Assembly: GCA_020205615.1 (NCBI GenBank)
Contig: CM035170.1
Coordinates: 13,926,980-13,990,979 of the forward strand
Length of the DNA stretch: 64,000 bases
Source of the DNA: Panax quinquefolius
Taxonomy: Eukaryota > Streptophyta > Magnoliopsida > Apiales > Araliaceae
Direction: 5' to 3'
Under the pieces are notes generated by a model. The model ran no database searches. It saw only the letters and a program-made list of their open reading frames with translations, and was not told the origin of the DNA. Shown one piece after another: positions 59,880 through 64,000 of this stretch. A program made the position numbers and the translations under genes. Position 1 is the first letter of the stretch, and each line of letters begins with the position of its first letter.

Positions 59880-60690
59880 CCTCTATAAACCATCTTCATA
59901 CAAGATTGAAGGAAAAGAAATCACTCCCACAAGGGGGTTGTGGCACCCGTTTCTTTTTTCTTCCACTTCTTTCTTGATTTTTTGTCTTACTTACTCGGAG
60001 ATGGAGAGTTTTTGCGGTGGTGTTGATGATTTGATTAAGCACAATGGAGATGTAGATAGATGGGTTAGTTTACTGGTGCATCTGGTGTTTTGATCGATGA
60101 CTGAGAAGAAAGAGGTGGTGGTTGTGGATGAAAGATGGATGTTAATTCGTCGGAATCAAATTTTGATTTTGATTTGAATTTTTTTCCCATTAGCATTTTT
60201 AATTTTATCTTTATATATATGATAAATGATATTTCAGGAAAAATAACAAAACTAAACAATTATGTTAATGAATTGGAAGAAGATGATCCAACTTTGAAAA
60301 AGGAGCTAAAATTTTAATTTTTGTTTGTTTTATTTAGTTATTATGAGTTGATTTAATATTCTTTGAATAATTTAATAGTTAGATCTATAGTGCTTGTGTT
60401 ATTTAGATCTATAGTGCTTGTGTTATTTGTTGGCCAAAACTTTAAACTTAAAGGTTTTGGGATCAAATATGAGGAGTGGGGCACATTTTGCGTTGACAAA
60501 AAAATTGAACTCAATATCTAAAAATATTTAAAATTAAATGGTCACATATCCTGTATTTCAGAATTAAATAAATTGGTCAATTAATTCATTTATTATTAAA
60601 TTTTATTTAATGTTAACTGGATCCGATTTCTAGAGGAGCCCGGATCCTTTTCTCCATCATACTCGGGAAAACCATCTCTCGACTCTCAGT
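59880..60690 (+). other. Intergenic DNA and probable IRX9H promoter
   Basis: Short unassigned frames at 59994-60317 have no recognised domain. A 24-bp unit, agatctatagtgcttgtgtt plus attt, is duplicated at 60381 and 60405. The last 100 bases before 60690 become pyrimidine-rich, as in many plant leaders. No TATA box can be picked with confidence. Confidence 0.4.
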
Positions 60691-60691
60691 A

Positions 60692-60943
60692 ATGGAAAGC
60701 CGCCTTTCCATTTCCCCCAATCAACACCAAATTCACTGCATTTTTCTCTCTCTCCCCTATCTGACGAAGCAAACAGCTCGATCTTCTTTTCTCTCTCCTA
60801 GGGTTTCAGTTTTTCCGTTACAGTCTCTAGTACTACTTGTTCACTTCATTCGATCCTCAAAAGTTAACTATAAATTACAATACCTTCTGGATTTATTCAT
60901 TTTAGCTACCCAAAGCATGAATTGTCTATGCTCTGTAATTTGA
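60692..60943 (+). other. Upstream open reading frame in the IRX9H leader (83 codons)
   Basis: It starts ATG GAA AGC CGC and ends TGA at 60943, 8 bases before the main start codon, in another frame. The leader contains ctagggtttcag (60800), a telo-box-like motif common in plant leaders. If the transcript start lies upstream of 60692 and no leader intron removes it, this ORF would lower or regulate translation of the main ORF. A tttccgttacag sequence near 60826 could be an intron acceptor, so the ORF may be spliced out. Confidence 0.4.
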
Positions 60944-60951
60944 TAAAAAAA

Positions 60952-62844
60952 ATGGCTTCGATCCGAAGAACTCTATCGCCGTATAATGACCGTGGATATC
61001 AAAACGGAGGAAGTTCGTTTTCCGTCCAATCGCCGTCGCATAAGAACGGTAAATCTTCATCTCCGTTCGCCAGATTACTCGCCGGGATTTCCCTTCAGAA
61101 ATACTCGCGGAAAAATCATCAACCATGGAAGAAATCGTGTTATAGGTGTTTGTTGTTTTTTATGGTAGGGATTTTATTAGGTTTGGCCCCGTTTGGGGAA
61201 TTTGATGATGTTAAAAATCATGATTTTACATTTGAGATCATCAAGCCTCCGCCAGTGAATGTTAGAGAGGATGTTGAGAATGTAGTTGCTCGACCGAATG
61301 ATGATCTTGTGGTGAATTCAGTGGAGCTTGTTAAGAGGGATGTGAGAATAAAGGATAAAAGACTTGATTTTGTATCTAGGAAACATTTAGTTGTTGTGAC
61401 GCCAACATATAATCGCGCCCTTCAAGCGTTTTACTTGTATAGATTGGGGCAAGTGCTGAGGCTTGTACCTCCACCACTTATTTGGATTGTGGTGGAGATG
61501 ACTTCAGCTTCGATGGAAACTGCAGAGATATTGAGGAATACTGGTGTTATGTTCAGGCATTTAGTTTGTACCAAGAATTCTACAAACACAAAAGACAGAG
61601 GTGTACATCAGCGCAACAAAGCACTTGAGCACATTGAGTTCCATAAGCTCGATGGGATTGTTTACTTTGCAGATGATGACAATGTCTATTCGCTTCAGCT
61701 GTTTGATAGCATGAGAGAAATAAGGTATATTAATTAGCTATTACTTAGTATGTAGTTATTATTATCTGTGGCATTTCATTTTTGGTGTGTTGCATTAATT
61801 TTCAGGCAGTTTGATTTGAATGTTGTTTGTGTCTGCAGACTCAGATTCTAGAATCTGGAAAAACGTGGTAGTAGCTATGTTGCTACACATGATTCACAAG
61901 TGTTATGGTTGCAATACTCTTGAAATACTTAAGTAATGTATTTGAGCTTGATTTATTAGTATTGCAGATATATAATAGTCATGATTTAATCTGATAGTTA
62001 AGTCTTTGCTCTTACATTGTTTGGTGTTCAAGAGATAATTTAGTCAAAATATATAATTAGATAGAGCTAATCTATTAAAGTTTGAATATTTAGTATTCTC
62101 TAGACCTGCCTACAAAATATACATAGTATTATATATATACTAATCATTTTCTTGTTTTTTTGTCATTGGAAATCCATTCCCTAAATATAAAATTTGTTTG
62201 ACATTATTGTGTGTTTAAGGTTTGTGAATTGCATATGCCTATCACATGTTCTAGTTTTTAGTGTACGTTCCTTTTTCTTTGAGTAGCAGATTTTATTTTT
62301 AGTTTTTAATTAACTTGCAATCTACAGCCGGTTTGGCACTTGGCCAGTGGCCATGCTTGCACAAAGCAAAAACAAGGCGGTTTTGGAAGGTCCAGTGTGC
62401 AATGGAAGTCAAGTGATTGGATGGAACACAAATGAGAAGAGTAAAAATCTCCGTAGATTCCATGTTGACATGTCAGGCTTTGCATTTAACAGCACCATAT
62501 TGTGGGACCCAAAGAGATGGAAACGACACACCACAGAACCAGTTCGGCAGTTAGATACCGTGAAGGAGGGTTTTCAAGTATGCATATACATGCATTCAGA
62601 CTGTATATAGGTTTACATGTAATAAAGGTGTGCACTTTTATTATATTAACCAACTCTTATCTGTTCATCACAGGAGACCACCTTTATAGAACAAGTAGTG
62701 GAAGATGAAAGCCAAATGGAAGGAATTCCCCAAGATTGCTCGAGGATCATGAACTGGCATCTCCACTTGGAAGCTCATAAACTTGCTTATCCTAAGGGCT
62801 GGTTTCGTCAGAAGAACCTTGATGTTATCCTCCCCATCAAATAA
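60952..62844 (+). CDS. IRX9H: Glycosyltransferase family 43 protein, IRX9H/IRX9-like (xylan synthesis)
   Basis: A Golgi type II membrane protein of the xylan synthase complex that extends the beta-1,4-xylan backbone. Exons: 60952-61724, 62328-62577 and 62674-62844, all with GT/AG junctions, giving 397 residues, close to the ~394 usual for IRX9H. The start [10 protein letters not shown] is characteristic of this subgroup; an in-frame ATG eight codons upstream (60928) is less likely. Residues 1-60 are cytosolic, about 63-80 form the membrane anchor ([16 protein letters not shown]), and the GT43 domain begins about residue 142: VVVTPTYNR (nucleotide binding, 147-155), FADDDNVY with the DxD-type motif (239-246), [10 protein letters not shown] and [12 protein letters not shown] in exon 2, [15 protein letters not shown], and [15 protein letters not shown] in exon 3. 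It ends [10 protein letters not shown]. No break is seen. Orthology is by motif memory; IRX9 itself has a different N-terminus. Confidence 0.92.
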
Positions 62845-64000
62845 TGGAACTTTAGTCCTATGACTTTGCCATCGAGCCCAAAACAGGTTTACTCACCTGA
62901 GTTTTGTGTGGTGCATTTCGAACTTTTTGGAAGTAGAAATGTGAGCTTGAATTTTGTTGGTTATGGAGTTTTTTGTGGTCATATTAATAGTCACGTAAGA
63001 AACAAAATTTCAAATTTCATCCTTATTTTTTTGGTGACAGTATGGTAATCACATGATGCCGTGGCTTCTTCATTCACGACGGCATTATTGTGGCAATCTG
63101 TAACTACAGGCAGAGGCAGCTCTGCCAGATTCTGGCAGACAATACATAGAGATAGAAGATGAGTTTCTTTGTAGAAAGTTTCCCCATATTATTCTTTCGC
63201 AAAAGCAAATTTACATTTTTGTTGTGAAATTTTGGAATTTTTTCTTTGAGATCAGGGTTATATTTGTCTTTCATTTGTGACATTTGCACAAGCAGTTTGC
63301 TTCCTAGTTCCGACCTCCATAAGTGATTTTTTTTTCAAGCTTTGAAAATCCGTCATAACCGGAAGAATGGATTATGTTATCATGAAGTTAACTTCATGGT
63401 AAGTCGGTTAATTGATCAATACAATACTGATACGCAGAGAGAAGAATCATCTACCAATCTACGTGTCACTCCCAACATTCTTATATGTAAATTTACGCAA
63501 AATGGAAAAAGAATCGGAACATGCTCAAGGCTGTTACTTTATGCCCAAAAAAGTAGCTTTTTTGCATCAACTGCAGCTCACTTCACACACAGACAAAGTG
63601 ATTCAATAATGAGCTTACATATATGATATTATATACTCTTGGTTTTTTGGCAGAGGACAACTGTGAACATATATGAAAATGATTTGATATTAATATATTT
63701 ATGTTCTATTTCTGTAAATTTATTCAATTGTTTAATTTAGTAGTAATGACAGTAATAGATTTATGATTGACAATAATAGAATTATTTGATTCTATCGGAA
63801 GAAAAAAAAAAGAGATTTATCTATATAATAAAATAAAAAAATTGTAAGTGAGACTTTTTTAGAACTTGGGAGTAACTGGAGTATACATATTATTTTTATA
63901 AATGTTGGTAATAAATAATTGTGAACAGTGTAAGCAAAAAAGGATCATACTCTTTATATGATGTTTCTAGAAATTCCAAAAATAAAATATATATATATAT
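62845..64000 (+). other. IRX9H 3' region and unassigned flank
   Basis: The first few hundred bases are probably the 3' untranslated region; no definite polyadenylation site can be assigned. A perfect 18-bp palindrome, catgaagttaacttcatg, lies at 63381-63398. The last 300 bases are AT-rich with a short TA run at the end. No further gene is recognised. Confidence 0.45.

Noticed and set aside
60001..60317. Small gene between the nest and IRX9H (frames starting at 60001 and 60135)
   Set aside because: Two short frames without a recognised domain or clear splice pattern; not enough to call a gene.

Overview
The window is nuclear DNA from a flowering plant, most likely a eudicot. It is AT-rich, contains spliced genes with GT/AG introns, and is dominated by LTR retrotransposons of plant type. 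A glycosyltransferase family 43 gene of the IRX9H/IRX9-like class is near the right end. I cannot name the species.

Layout. 1-3.2 kb: a tentative small minus-strand gene for a single-span membrane protein, reconstructed from short exons joined in phase, with an old copia-like LTR remnant in its last intron. 4.36-7.89 kb: a decayed minus-strand copy of the RNA lariat debranching enzyme gene (DBR1), with a 350-bp MITE in an intron. 8.2-8.9 kb: three fold-back MITEs side by side. 9.0-14.4 kb: LTR remnants (two long copia-like LTRs with a gypsy-type LTR between them).

14.72-59.88 kb is one deep nest. A small hAT-like element (imperfect 8-bp target duplication) holds a plus-strand Ty3/gypsy chromovirus, probably Tekay/Del clade (element C, 15287-59773). 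The 5' LTR of C was hit by solo LTR E (15376-39377, TSD atagt) and by LTR F (40196-47445), which itself holds LTR G. The protease domain of C was hit by a 3-kb copia-like solo LTR (H, 50902-53947, TSD tactc). Inside E sits the full-length minus-strand chromovirus A (16608-36649, TSD catgt). Inside the right LTR of A sits full-length chromovirus B (26438-36239). Removing the insertions makes each interrupted LTR continuous again. For C the reassembled 5' LTR is about 2.67 kb against 2675 bp for the intact 3' LTR. The order of events is therefore hAT, then C, then E, F and H, then A in E, then B in A. All three gag-pol sets are interrupted by stops and frameshifts in this sequence.

59.9-64 kb: short intergenic DNA, then the one clearly intact gene, a three-exon IRX9H-type gene (60952-62844, 397 residues) for xylan backbone synthesis in the Golgi. 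Its start codon is only about 1.1 kb from the retrotransposon nest.

The most unusual content is in the LTRs. Their transcribed leader regions carry arrays of short dyads (hairpins) whose stems change in a compensatory way between copies. This is seen in the copia-like LTRs (two to five hairpins just upstream of a conserved gaaccacttaaaa block) and, independently, in the Tekay-like LTRs (hairpins around a gcactacgggcc core, alternating with catgatcatg dyads, plus a 60-75-bp hairpin minisatellite). The copia-like LTRs also carry about 20 scattered cgtag motifs each. A second notable pattern is that mismatches between copies in A and B are prominent at CTG/CAG trinucleotides, which suggests assembly or base-calling artefacts in methylated DNA.
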